A stretch of DNA of 64,000 nt. Origin: Chaetoceros tenuissimus (taxonomy: Eukaryota > Bacillariophyta > Thalassiosirophyceae > Chaetocerotales > Chaetocerotaceae). Made by a program: the position numbers and the translations under genes. Each line of letters opens with the position of its first letter. The stretch's first letter is position 1. The notes under the pieces are model-generated. The model ran no database searches and had not been told where the DNA came from. It saw only the letters and a list, made by a program, of their open reading frames with translations. The stretch spans positions 3,472,001 to 3,536,000 of the forward strand of contig BLLK01000022.1 of assembly GCA_021927905.1 (NCBI GenBank). The letters are read 5' to 3'. Below, one piece after another: positions 1-10,158 of the stretch.

Positions 1-55
1 CTCTGGACAAATTCCCAGCTACCAGGAAGCAGTAGCCTTTCTAAACGGGGAATAT

Positions 56-106
56 ATTCTCAGTTCCTCTCCGACCTCTCGGCACTTGAAAAGGGACGTC
101 ATAGGC
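56..106 (-). promoter_or_regulatory. SECIS element of peroxiredoxin A
   Basis: A selenocysteine insertion hairpin lies in the 3' UTR of the minus-strand peroxiredoxin, about 85 nt past its stop. On the minus strand it has the core ATGA (99-102), then 11 nt, then the conserved AA of the apical bulge (86-87). The 3' side of the core is TGA (60-62). The stem pairs GTCCCTTTTC with GGAGAGGAAC (one mismatch plus G-U pairs). A CC-GAGA-GG mini-hairpin after the AA suggests a form 2 SECIS. The paralogue at 39.8 kb has the same layout with better pairing. Motif and pairing are seen in the sequence; function is inferred. Confidence 0.85.
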
Positions 107-188
107 TGCCTCAAAGTGAAATTAAAAGTTTTCCAATATATAGCTCTTCAAAACAATTCAGTCAACATTCATTTATTCAAAGCAGAAT

Positions 189-858
189 TTACTCTGCCTT
201 GATAGCCTCAAGCATACCCTCTGCAAGAGATGCAGATGGATCAGAATCTCCAGCTGGATCATCTGGTCCCTCGGATACGCGTACGGTCTTAACATCTCCG
301 TCAACAGCGTGGATAGCGAAACGCTTGCATCTTCCGATGATTCCAACGGATGGTGGACCTGGGTGGGTCATCTCCATATCAAGAGCCTTGGTGAGTTCTG
401 CAGCAGGGTCAGCAACAAAGGTTACCATACTTCCCTTGATTCCTTGGTCCTCTCCCCAAGCTTGCACTATAAGTAAAGGAAAAACATTTCAGTAAGTACG
501 TGTCACTTGCAATCCGATAGTTATATACTGACACATGAATCAACTACTTACTAACTGCAGGGTCATTGACACAGTAGACAATAACCTCATCGACTCCAGC
601 TTCCTTGAGAGCTTCCTGATTCTCAAGGTAACCTGGAACCTGCTGTGAGGATCAGGTAGGGGTGAATGCTCCTGGAAGACCAACGATGATTACGTTCTTT
701 CCAGCGCAGTATTCAGCCATATCGATGTTTGCTACATCAGGGAATCCCTGCATAACGGTTGCGGATGGAATCTTTGCAGGAGCTGCGAAAGCAAGTGCTC
801 CGTTGATAGCTTGCATACCCACAAGGGCAGCGAGAGAGATTTTCTTCATGAACTGCAT
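189..858 (-). CDS. Selenocysteine peroxiredoxin (PRX5/PrxII type), plastid-type presequence
   Basis: Thiol peroxidase of the PRX5/PrxII family, reducing H2O2 and alkyl hydroperoxides. The family motif PGAFTPTC reads PGAFTPT-TGA-SSQ here, with the TGA at 652-654. Sequence on both sides continues in the peroxiredoxin frame and a SECIS follows the gene, so TGA is read as selenocysteine at the peroxidatic site (about residue 69). Two exons: 858-552 and 466-189, intron 467-551 (GTAAG...TATAG), giving 194 residues and joining ...YCVNDPAV to MQAWGEDQG. The Cys in YCVNDP may be the resolving residue. The N-terminus MKKISLAALVGMQAINGALA followed by FAAP matches a diatom plastid presequence. The ATG at 858 sits in a good context; an in-frame ATG at 879 is the alternative. 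A conventional annotation would probably truncate the gene at the TGA. Confidence 0.9.
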
Positions 859-1293
859 GGTGACAGATTGTGATTGCAAGATAAGCGTGATGGATGCTAG
901 CTACTCGTAGCTTCTCTTTCTCGATCGCGATGCGATAAAGATCGCTCGCTGAGTATGATTGGTTGATGTCCAGCCTGGCGATCTTTTACGTCAGAGTAAA
1001 AGTAAAAAAGAGATGGAAAGGAAATAGAGATGGCGTAGAAAGTATAATACAAAACATAAAGTAAATGGCCTTTTTATTTTTGTCCTATTTGAAGGTGAAG
1101 TCATTTTTCTATTTTCATTTCGTGGAATATGAAAATAATGTAGCTATGTGCTCAGCCGCTTGTGAACTGAGCACAGACGCACTTTCAGCGTAAACGCAAC
1201 GACGCAACACATGTTTGTCTTTTGATCTCTTTCATCAAAGCCTCATTACTTTGTTGTAGACGACTCGTTTCTTTTATTTCGCCAGGACCGACA
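859..1293. promoter_or_regulatory. Divergent intergenic region, peroxiredoxin A / DUF89 gene
   Basis: This is the shared upstream region of two divergent genes. An inverted CCAAT box (ATTGG) lies at 958-962 and a bZIP-like TACGTCA at 989-995, about 100 and 135 bp upstream of the peroxiredoxin start. The string TAAATGGCCTTTT near 1062-1074 recurs upstream of the second peroxiredoxin (about 40727). No RNA gene is seen. Functions are inferred from motif only. Confidence 0.35.
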
Positions 1294-2772
1294 ATGCGTC
1301 TATCCATCTCATTGATTGCTCTAGCATCCGTTTCACACTCTTGTTCTGCATTCACTTCCTCCTCTTTCTTTTCTACCCTCTCTTATTCAAGACAGACAGA
1401 TTCCATTATTGCACATTCCACAAAAGATTCTTCTACAGAAATGTCAAGTCCAAAACCAAAACTTCCTCTGCCAGAACCTATCCTATCGCTCACACCAGGA
1501 ACATGGGCATATGATACAATGTCACGCAGAATCGATCAAGAAATTTTACAAAGAACATTTGAAGACAATCAAGATGTATTTCTCAATGATGCAAAATTTG
1601 CACAAGCCTATGAAAAGTTTCAAGCACTGAGAAAAGATTTACAAGCAGCTTCCACCTCTCCATTGAGACATTTGGAAGCTTTACCGGAACATTTAGCTAA
1701 TGATCCTGTTCGTGTCAGAGAATACAATGAATGGAAAGCGATTCTTGCACCCTATGTGGATAAAGAGGAACCAGATACGTGGCTCTCTGCACCTTGGATG
1801 ACGGCTGAATTTTATCTTTATAGACGTCTCATGGAAACATTGGATTACTTTAATCCAGAATCTTCTACATACATGTATGACCCATTTGAGAAACAAAAAA
1901 ATGCAGGATTGATTACATCTCCAGCGACTGCTGAGCCAATCTTGAAGCAAATCAAGGGGTTGGGTAAGAAAAAGGTTGAAGATGGTTTTGCACTTGCAGC
2001 TGCATTTGCATTGTGGGGTAATAAAATGGATTTGAGTATTTGGCCAGCAGATGAAATGGAAGATGTACCTGGAATGTTTCAAAAGATATTGTCCTCTGCA
2101 AATGATAATTTGTTACACGATGATACTGATTCCTTGGTAAAGCATGGGCAGAAATTGTTGGACAATGGTGGTGGTGAAGTTGATATTGTTGTAGATAATG
2201 CTGGATTTGAACTGATCATGGATTTGGCCCTTGCTGATTATCTTATTGATTCTGGAGTTGCAAAGACCGTTAGATTTCAACTCAAGTCTCATCCTACGTT
2301 CGTATCGGATGCACTTGAAAAGGACTTGAGACAGCATGTGAGCTTCTATGTAGATCAGGCAGTGGAAAAAAATCCACACTGCAAGGAGGCTGGAGATCGA
2401 TGGCAAAAGTATTTGGATGATGGGAAATGGGTATGTAATGAGAATTCATTCTGGGTTCAGCCACCAGCCATGTGGGAAATGCCAAAAGATTTGAGAGACG
2501 ATATGAAGGCTAGATGTGATCTTGCCTTTATCAAGGGAGATGCTAATTATCGAAGATTATTGGGGGATTTGGAATGGGACTTTAGTGCACCATTTGAAGA
2601 TGTAGTGGGTAACTATTTCCCTTGTCCTGTGTGTGCACTTCGCACATTGAAAGCAGAAATAGGTTGTGGTATGGAGAAGGAAAAGGTTCAGAATGCAATG
2701 GATTTGGATGAGAATTGGAGTACCAATGGTAGATTTGGAGTTGTTCACTTTTCCATGGGCTCTTCAGAGTAG
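1294..2772 (+). CDS. DUF89/ARMT1-type damage-control phosphatase, plastid-type leader
   Basis: Metal-dependent phosphatase of the DUF89 family, close to human ARMT1 and yeast YMR027W, enzymes that remove reactive or misplaced sugar phosphates. Family signatures seen are LWGNKMDLSIWP, VDIVVDNAGFELIMDLALAD (the metal-binding Asp-Asn segment), the sequence around HPTFVSD, and KGDANYRRLLGDLEW near the C-terminus. It is a single exon of 492 residues; ARMT1 is about 440, and the extra length is the leader. The frame is open upstream, but the ATG at 1294 starts a clean signal peptide (MRLSISLIALASVSHSCSA, then FTSSSFFS). Its Phe at the predicted cleavage point suggests the plastid. It is divergent from peroxiredoxin A. 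Family call is firm; substrate is unknown. Confidence 0.85.
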   Translation: MRLSISLIALASVSHSCSAFTSSSFFSTLSYSRQTDSIIAHSTKDSSTEMSSPKPKLPLPEPILSLTPGTWAYDTMSRRIDQEILQRTFEDNQDVFLNDAKFAQAYEKFQALRKDLQAASTSPLRHLEALPEHLANDPVRVREYNEWKAILAPYVDKEEPDTWLSAPWMTAEFYLYRRLMETLDYFNPESSTYMYDPFEKQKNAGLITSPATAEPILKQIKGLGKKKVEDGFALAAAFALWGNKMDLSIWPADEMEDVPGMFQKILSSANDNLLHDDTDSLVKHGQKLLDNGGGEVDIVVDNAGFELIMDLALADYLIDSGVAKTVRFQLKSHPTFVSDALEKDLRQHVSFYVDQAVEKNPHCKEAGDRWQKYLDDGKWVCNENSFWVQPPAMWEMPKDLRDDMKARCDLAFIKGDANYRRLLGDLEWDFSAPFEDVVGNYFPCPVCALRTLKAEIGCGMEKEKVQNAMDLDENWSTNGRFGVVHFSMGSSE

Positions 2773-3044
2773 GAAATCATGAATGGAACATCAGTGCTAG
2801 ACAAGAATCTTTAGATATTGTGAGTTTCCGATACTTATAACTGATACTAGCTGGAACTATGAAATCCATGAGAATAATATGTATTATAATACTAGTATCT
2901 CCAGTACGAACTGGTATATTTTATCAACAAGACTATAATTTACGTTGTTCATTTTTAAAAGTCAAAAAGGAAGAAAACAATTGGCCGTTTTACGTGCGTA
3001 CTAAGAAATTGGTATGTACTAATTCGCTGTTTCATCGAGATCAT

Positions 3045-3073
3045 CTAGTGCCTCCTAGTTCCGACGGCACCCA
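3045..3073 (+). repeat. Left terminal inverted repeat
   Basis: This 29-bp segment is the exact reverse complement of 6740-6768. It begins CTAGTGCCTCCTAGTT and ends CGGCACCCA. A further GGCACCC copy lies just inside at about 3086-3092. Confidence 0.93.
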
Positions 3074-3574
3074 TGGGTTCCTGAGGCACCCTTTTGGTCA
3101 CTTTGAGCCCCCCTACCCAATTACTAAAAAATCTATTGCAGTGCAAATTTATTCTAATTCCAAGACTGTAGTATCCTTGTTTACACTAATATTGTACTTT
3201 CCAAGTATTGGATTATACCATATTTGCAGTATATTTGATCTGTTTAGACCTTCAAAGTTGGGCGACAAGACTCAAGATCTAGAAATTTTGGGTCCCGTAG
3301 CCCATTGGAACCCGCGGGTGCCACACTTTGTTCTAGTATTGCAAGTACGGTGACACCTGTCAATCTCCGTAGTATCTAAACAAAAAAGGTCAAGTGTAAA
3401 AGTTCATGCTCGTGCAACTTGTGTTGTAAAGCATCATTACAACATTCCTCTATGCTTATTTATTTCTATAGATAATAATTAAGAGAGTCCAACGTAGTGG
3501 TAGTATCACACCAAAATAAAAAATCAAATTATTCATATTTTGTAAAAGGCCTTGAGCTGGTGTCGAGCCTAAAG

Positions 3575-6274
3575 ATGACCTTCAAAATCACCATTGGAAC
3601 AAAAGTGACAGCAAGTATTGGAAGACTTGAGAATGATGTTAGGCCAGGTAATAGTAGAAAGGTCCGTGCATCTCTTGAAGGTTTTGTTGCAAGTTCACTA
3701 CCTGGACAGAAATGGTTAGTTTTCTTTCCAAGTGTCGAAAAGTGTGTACTTTTAGGGGCACGGCAGATGAAGAGGCAAGATGGGTCATCTTCTCTTTCAT
3801 TTGCACAGCTGGATCATTTAAGTCAAACTACAGAATCATTCCCCAATTCCCAATCTTTTAGCAGCTGGAGTGACAGCCAGTCTTCTATGAGCCTTCCTAG
3901 CCTTTCTGGGTTACGTGGTACATTTTCTCAACCTCCATCTCAACCTCCATCTGTAGGTACATTTTCTCAACCTCCATCTGTAGGAACTACTGTCGTAACT
4001 ACCACAGCTACAGCTACAGCTACTACTTCTGTAGCTGCTTCAACAAGTACAGCACTTCAGCGGGTCATGGAGCTAAATAATTCTGATGAAGATAGTATCG
4101 AGGATACACAGGAATCTATATCTATATTAGAACAAGAGAATGAGGAGGAACAAGAACATGAACGAGTTCCTAATCCATACACTGCAGAAGTAGAAGAAGA
4201 TCTTATTGCTGAGTGTGAGGACATTGATAAATATACAGCAGCGCAAATTCTATATCATTCTGAAAAAGAGCAACTTCTTGGTCAAACTGTTAGCTGTAAC
4301 AATGTAGAGTGGACTGTTTGTGGTGATGTAAAAAAGACCGATGTACAAATGCCAGTTGAATATTTCAAGAAACTTGGGATTCTTGACTTTGATTTTAAAA
4401 AAGTCCCTGAAAAAAGTGATGGTAAAAACAACAGAATAAATATGCTTCATTTGTTAATGCATCTATGGCCAGGAGATTGGAAGGAAAGGCTTATTGTCCT
4501 TAATGAAAGAATTTGCGAAAACAACAAACAACTTAAAGAAAAACAAAGAAATGCTAAAACAGATCAGCCAATCTCGCCATATGAATTTTGGTGTTTCTTT
4601 GGAATAATGCTCGTGGCAAGAATTGAAGGTTTGGCTGGCACTCAGTTATGGAATTCCAAGAGATCCGAAGGTTGGCGGAAGAATGTTGACCTTTCCATGT
4701 TTATGAATGAAAGTCGATTCAAGAGTATAAAGAAGTGGATACCATATTTATGGACAAACGAGAATCTCAAGAATAGTGATCCATGGTATCAAATTGTGGA
4801 TATTTTTAAAGATTTCAACGAAAACAGAAGAGAGAAAGTGTTGAGTAGTACAGATGACACTGGCGATGAAACAATGTCAGCAATTAGACCAAGAACAACA
4901 CCAAAAGGCAATCTACCTCATTTGCAGAATGTTCTTCGAAAGCCTGAGCCACTAGGGACAGAATTAAAATCTTTGGCGTGTACCAAATTGAAAATGATGA
5001 AAGCACTAGAACTCCAAAGATCAGCAAATGATAGAACCGAAACGAAATTTCTACAGGAGGTAAAGAACAAAAAGACTTCTGCAGTTACTTTGAGATTAGT
5101 TGACATGTCATCTCAAAGAGGTATGTTTGATGAAAGAGAAGAACTCGTAAATACCAACTGTACAGATGGGAGAATGGTTGCAGATTCTTGGTTTGGTTCT
5201 GTAACTACAATCGTGGGACTTCTAACATTGCTCCCACACAAAAAAAGAGGAGTGATGAACATCAAAACAGCAACGTCAGGTTATCCGAAGGCTTTTCTTG
5301 AGCAAAAAATGGAGAAATGGCCTGGAGGAAGCCATCTCGTCCTCACAGCCACAGTCAACAATATCAAGTTGTATGCTGTAGGATATAAATACTCTTCGAA
5401 GAAGACTATGTGCTTCATTTTCCCTGAAAACACAGTATCTACAGAACCTGGTGATCCATACATTGCAAGATACAAAGATGAAAATGGAAATAATAGAACA
5501 CGAGAAGTCCGTAGACCAGAGTGTTGTTCTTTTTACTTCCAAAATTCCAATGTGATTGATGTGCTGAATCAACTTCGCCAGCATGATCTGAGGCTGGAGA
5601 AGTTTTGGGTTACAAGAGATGGATATTTCAGAATCATAACCACAGTCTTTGGAATATGCGTGGTTGATTGTTGGCGAGGATACAGGCATCACCTATCTCC
5701 AAGGCATCGGCACAAGGACATAGATCTTTTAGATTTTGTATCGATCCTTGCACATGACATGATGCACAACAAGTGCACTAAAACTATTGCAGAAAGAGGG
5801 ACTCTAAATATTGGCATTGGTGATGAAATTGAAAAAGATAACTATGATGATGATGATGATGACGATGATGAAACAACTTTGGGAAGTATGAGAAGGGTTC
5901 CAAGAAGTGTAGAAATATCAAATGAATTTGAAATGTCACAACTCTCAAGTCCAAGTTTTCAATCGTTCAATGACATTCAACTATTACTTCTTGAGCATTC
6001 GCTGAAGAAGAATGAAGAGTTGACATTTGGAAATGAAAAGAAAAGAATGAGATCGGGACAGCTCAAGAATGTCCAAAGAGAGCGACCTAGAAGGAATAGG
6101 TGTGTTGGTTGTACTACAAAGAGAACAGCTTTTTATTGTGCCAAATGTGATCCTGGGCAAAAGCGAAAAAAGTATTGGCTTTGCAAAAGCTGCCATGAGA
6201 TTCATCTGCAACAGATTCAGAAGGACTTTGCAGGGGGCATAGAAACAAGAAGGGGGAAAATGCAGAGAATTTAG
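3575..6274 (+). CDS. piggyBac-type transposase (DDE_Tnp_1_7)
   Basis: RNase-H-fold DDD transposase of the piggyBac superfamily, 899 residues. The N-terminus has a conserved-looking patch (GTKVTASIGRLENDV) and a low-complexity Ser/Pro/Gln stretch, then an acidic region. The core shows PYEFWCFFGIMLVARIEG, DETMSAIRPRTT (first catalytic Asp, about nt 4865), ADSWFGS (second, about nt 5180; compare DNWFTS in insect piggyBac) and VVDCWRGYRHH (likely third). A run of eight Asp near the C-terminus precedes a Cys/His zinc domain: CVGC, CAKC, CKSCHEIH. That domain resembles the end-binding cysteine-rich domain of piggyBac. The first ATG in frame (3575) is chosen; the upstream frame has only a GTG. No interruption is seen. 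Confidence 0.85.
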   Translation: MTFKITIGTKVTASIGRLENDVRPGNSRKVRASLEGFVASSLPGQKWLVFFPSVEKCVLLGARQMKRQDGSSSLSFAQLDHLSQTTESFPNSQSFSSWSDSQSSMSLPSLSGLRGTFSQPPSQPPSVGTFSQPPSVGTTVVTTTATATATTSVAASTSTALQRVMELNNSDEDSIEDTQESISILEQENEEEQEHERVPNPYTAEVEEDLIAECEDIDKYTAAQILYHSEKEQLLGQTVSCNNVEWTVCGDVKKTDVQMPVEYFKKLGILDFDFKKVPEKSDGKNNRINMLHLLMHLWPGDWKERLIVLNERICENNKQLKEKQRNAKTDQPISPYEFWCFFGIMLVARIEGLAGTQLWNSKRSEGWRKNVDLSMFMNESRFKSIKKWIPYLWTNENLKNSDPWYQIVDIFKDFNENRREKVLSSTDDTGDETMSAIRPRTTPKGNLPHLQNVLRKPEPLGTELKSLACTKLKMMKALELQRSANDRTETKFLQEVKNKKTSAVTLRLVDMSSQRGMFDEREELVNTNCTDGRMVADSWFGSVTTIVGLLTLLPHKKRGVMNIKTATSGYPKAFLEQKMEKWPGGSHLVLTATVNNIKLYAVGYKYSSKKTMCFIFPENTVSTEPGDPYIARYKDENGNNRTREVRRPECCSFYFQNSNVIDVLNQLRQHDLRLEKFWVTRDGYFRIITTVFGICVVDCWRGYRHHLSPRHRHKDIDLLDFVSILAHDMMHNKCTKTIAERGTLNIGIGDEIEKDNYDDDDDDDDETTLGSMRRVPRSVEISNEFEMSQLSSPSFQSFNDIQLLLLEHSLKKNEELTFGNEKKRMRSGQLKNVQRERPRRNRCVGCTTKRTAFYCAKCDPGQKRKKYWLCKSCHEIHLQQIQKDFAGGIETRRGKMQRI

Positions 6275-6672
6275 CATGGTGCTTGCGTGGTCGAAACAAT
6301 TTATCTATCTATAAAAATATAAAAAAAGCTATGGATTCATATTCTATATAATAAAAGGAAAACTGCACTGTTTTCAGATTAATCTAAAAATAAGCAGATG
6401 ATTATATATGAGTATATTACATTACCGTATTCTTTTTGTTTGTTTGTTCATTTTTGTGCATGTATGTACTTGCAGTACTAGAGGGTACCATCAACAGAAA
6501 GAAGAAGGGGGAAAATGTGCGTGGTCGAAAAAATTTATCCATCTATAAAAATAAAAAAAAAGCTATGGATTCATATTCTATATTATAAAAGGAAAACTGC
6601 ACGGTTTTCAGATTAATCGAAAAAATAAGCAAATGAATATATATGAGTATATTACATTACCGTATTCTTTTT
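6241..6672 (+). repeat. Imperfect tandem duplication inside the transposon
   Basis: Two direct copies, 6241-6438 and 6497-6672, start with AAGGGGGAAAATG and share long stretches such as AGCTATGGATTCATATTCTA. The second copy lacks about 19 bp that in the first copy carry the transposase stop codon. The duplication therefore starts at the end of the coding region and copies the 3' UTR. Confidence 0.85.
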
Positions 6673-6739
6673 TTATGTTTGTACCAGTACGTACGTACTT
6701 GTATGGCACCCATGGGTGCCACAGAAAAGTGGGTGCCAG

Positions 6740-6768
6740 TGGGTGCCGTCGGAACTAGGAGGCACTAG
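6740..6768 (-). repeat. Right terminal inverted repeat
   Basis: This 29-bp segment is the exact reverse complement of 3045-3073. Immediately inside are GGGTGCC repeats and the 16-bp perfect palindrome GGCACCCATGGGTGCC (6706-6721). Confidence 0.93.
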
Positions 6769-6890
6769 TTCATCACCTCATTCGTTTTTATTTTTCATTG
6801 CATGATATTCGAGAGATTTATCTATGTACTCTGAAGTCCTATAAAGATCTCTCTCATAGTCCTGTAAATATATACCATAATTCTAGAACA

Positions 6891-9537
6891 ATGCTTGAGA
6901 CAAAGATGCAAGAGTTGGAACTCGGCTCAAGCACGGACAGCACGGAGGAGCAGTACATCGATGAGGAGACGTATGATAAAGTAGCCGAAGCGAGATACAA
7001 GCTCTATCAAGCATACGTTGACCGACATGAAGGTGATAACTTTGAGCAAGAGGGTTATTACTGGGGTGGTAGCAACCAGCCAGAAGAGGAAGATAAGTTT
7101 TTCATTGGACCATTTTGTACCCAAGAACAAACTCAAAGAGAAGTTGACGAACAGATACAACGCGGAATCTTTGTCGATGAAGATGACTTGACTGAAGAGC
7201 AAGTCGTGGCTTTCATGAAGATTTTCACATCTGATTTTTACATGTACATTGATAAAAAAGCACGAGAGGGTAGTGGGATAGGTGCGGTGAAAAGTCATTC
7301 TACTGTCTCGTCTTCATCGGAAACATACCCTGTCTTTAGCTTGAACATTGACGTTTTAGTTGATCAATGCAATGAAGTCAAGTATCAATATGATTGTAAC
7401 AAATCTGTTCTTGGAGAATGTATGGAAGACGATTATATTACAGAGATAACATATACTGCGAATGCTAAAGGCAAAAATAAAAAGAAAAATCGTAGAAAAA
7501 CACAACATAAATCGAAAACAGGGCCAAATATTGTCAAACATCGAGAGAGAATTGAAAAAAGTTTGCCGAAGCTCATTTGTCAACTAGAGCAAAATATGAC
7601 AAAATCTTTAGGATCAGCTAAAATGTTATTTCATATTGCGGGCATGATGAGCAGTGCATCAACTCACGATCCGGTGATTGCATCTTGCATTCTGTCTCAC
7701 GATGATGGAAAGATCCTTGATTCCATCATTCGCCTTTGCAAGCTTGCTGCAAAGAATGCCAAAGAAGCCATGAATGATGACACTAGGCTTACAATTGTCG
7801 GGCACATGTGGTGGAAGTCATATGGAGAACTGACAAATTTGATGGGCACCGCTACTTGTGGCGTAGGCGATCCAGATTCTATAAGAAAGAGTATCACGAA
7901 CTCAGAAATGTTGGAGGAAGTTCTGACACTCTTTAAAGAGAGATTAATGCCTTACTTTCTTCCTATCATAGAGCCTAGTAAGAAAGAGGCGTGGTTTTGC
8001 GAAGAGCCAATGGTATGGGAAACTATTCGGGGCATTTTATGGGTCCTTCCGAGATCGTTCGGGGCAAAGTTTATCAAACGTCATTGGGATATTATTGAGA
8101 CAGCTTGTGATAGAAACATTGAGAACATGTTGAAACAGTGCAAGATCCAGCATTCGCGTGTTCTGGCTTCGGAAAGGTTCATGGCAGAAGAAGCACTTGT
8201 CAAAATTTCCTATTTTATTAGTACTCTCTGCATGGAAGGCTTTGAGAAGCAGGGAATGCAAACCATGGTTCCTGGACCTTTGGCTCTTGGTTTTTTGAAG
8301 CGAGGTGCTGTCCCATTGCTAGTGAAACTATCTCGGTGCAAGTATGATGTAGTGTCTCAGAACTCCGTCTTTGGACTTGCGAACCTTACTCGATTGAAGG
8401 ACTGTAGAGACCTCCTCTTCCAGATGCCAAATGATGAAGGTATCGCGTTTGTGAAAGATATGATGACTTCCAAAAATTGTTATTGTGCTTCGAATAATAT
8501 GTTACTAATTCTTCACCTTTCGTGGGATGAAGAATGGCTTGAGCTATTGAGAGCAATGGAGCCAAAGGTTGAAAACTGCTGTACAAAGCTGGCAGCATTT
8601 GCGATGAAGAATGTATTGGAATATGTCGATGAATTGAAAGAAGCATCCCAAGTTCGCGAAGGCCGCATTAAACAGCTAACGATTGAAATTGCAAGAGCTA
8701 AAACAGACGAAGAGAAGACCCGTTTGATGGATGAATTGAAAGAAGTGTGCGATGAAAGAGTAATTCAATGGGATGAATACGAGTCAGAAGTACCGCCAAG
8801 TTCTGTTAATCTTTTGACAATCTCAAGAGCTATCCTCGTTCTGTCCTCGGCAATATTCAGAAACCGTCCTATGTATGAAAGGCTGCGCAAAACGGATTAT
8901 CTTGAGCTAATCACAACATCCTTACGATCGCCATTCAAAGATAATGCAAGGACCGCTCTCTCCTGTTTGAACAATGCCATTGCATATAATCATAGTTTTG
9001 GCACTGCAACTACCCCTTCTCAATTCTCGGACCCGGAATATGTTGTGGAAAGTTTAATGGTGTATATTCATGAAAAGATGAGTTTGGATGAGAATTTGGT
9101 CAGACACTTTCTCCAAACTGCCCTTGATCTTTTGCATTCACCCTCCTGGTTAGAAATTTTTCATAGGGTTGGAGCCAAAAACCCTATGGTTGCTGGCTTC
9201 GCCATGATGCATGGAAGAATTGATATTGAAGATTCTAGCAGGAGGCAGTCAAAGTTCGAAGAAGATGTGATAGGCAACTGCAATTCTGGTGTTCCTGAAA
9301 AGTGCACAGTCAACACGGGAAAATTAGCGAAATGCCAAGGCTGTGGGAAAATTGAGAGTAAAAGAGGAGAATGGAAGAAATGCTCTCGCTGTCGGGAAAC
9401 AGTATAGTAAGTTCTGTGTATGCATTCCGTCTGTTTTGATTTCGTGATATTCACATTCTTTTTCATCAATTATCAGTTGTAGCCGTGCTTGCCAGACAAG
9501 CGATTGGAAAATTCACAAAAAGATTTGTGGGAAATAA
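6891..9537 (+). CDS. ARM-like helical protein with C-terminal MYND zinc finger
   Basis: Protein of 858 residues with an acidic N-terminus (about 1-140), a basic patch (GKNKKKNRRKTQHKS, about 220), and a long helical ARM/HEAT-like body. The C-terminal MYND finger is split by an intron. Exon 1 ends at 9406 (...CRETVY), intron 9407-9476 (GTAAGT...TATCAG), and exon 2 (9477-9537) supplies YCSRACQTSDWKIHKKICGK. Spliced, the cysteine pattern is complete (C-x2-C, C-x2-C, YCS-x2-C, H-x3-C). Without the intron the finger would lose its second half. MYND fingers bind proline-rich partners; the target is unknown. ATG 6891 is the likely start; an upstream in-frame ATG at 6798 lies near the transposon end. 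The transposon end is about 120 bp upstream and may alter expression. Confidence 0.8.
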
Positions 9538-10158
9538 AATGTTGCAGATGGGGTTTGTAAATGTGGTAACTTTTGATTGCCATCTGTCGTTGGTATTGAT
9601 TTTGCTTGATATGCAAATTACAGCAGAAGTAGGACGATGAGAGGACGATAGAAGGTTTGGGGTTGTTCATACTACAAAAATTACAATAAAGAAACGAAAA
9701 TAAATTTGGGTTTGTACGAGTATTCTGTAGTCTGTCTTTTGAAGGGAAACAAGCTAGTCTACAGTACTCTTTCAACACCATGAAAATATAAGTGTTAAAT
9801 ATACTCAGCTCTAGTAAATTTCGAAACCGCGAAATGAGCACATATTTTACTTTTCGAAATGGAAATGTGGGCATTCATTTGAGGCTCTCATTTTTCATTC
9901 ACTTTTTGAACATCGGAGAATCTTAGGGTCATTGTCTACAAATTTGTCAGCGCAGAGGACAAAATTGCAATTTGATTCACTAATCTAAAGGGCAGCCAAT
10001 GACTTTAACACATACTTTCTCGCAGGGTAGTACCATGTACGAATATCTAAAGGCCCTGCTTTTAGTTTTGTGATAAAATGAGCTTATTTCCCCTTTTTAG
10101 AGATACTTCAACGTGATCAAGAGAAGATTTGTCAGTATTTCAAAAAGTCAATTCACCA
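9538..10158. other. Intergenic, AT-rich, nothing recognised
   Basis: This holds the 3' UTR of the MYND gene and the upstream region of the GT8-like gene. I see no RNA gene, repeat or coding exon. The minus-strand open frame here (9473-9874) has no recognisable protein features. Confidence 0.4.

Larger units (their letters stand above)
3045..6768 (+). mobile_element. piggyBac-like DNA transposon, full length
   Basis: A 3.7-kb cut-and-paste element bounded by perfect 29-bp inverted repeats (3045-3073 and 6740-6768) and carrying one uninterrupted transposase gene. The ends read CTAG-TGCCTCC... and ...GGAGGCA-CTAG. If the outer CTAG is the target-site duplication, the element proper spans 3049-6764. 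The classical piggyBac target TTAA is not at the ends. Subterminal DNA is rich in GGTGCC/GGCACC motifs. A tandem duplication lies 3' of the transposase. It sits between the DUF89 gene and the MYND gene at 6891, about 120 bp from the latter's start codon. Intact ends and gene suggest a recent insertion. Confidence 0.85.

Noticed and set aside
652-654. TGA as a premature stop making peroxiredoxin A a pseudogene
   Set aside because: The frame continues perfectly, the paralogue has the same TGA at the same catalytic position, and both have SECIS elements.
2859-3353. A 164-residue plus-strand protein at the transposon left end
   Set aside because: It runs across the transposon boundary and the inverted repeat, has no family features and is most likely a chance open frame.
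3040-6775. TTAA target-site duplication for the piggyBac-like element
   Set aside because: No TTAA is present at either end; CTAG or TCAT fit better.
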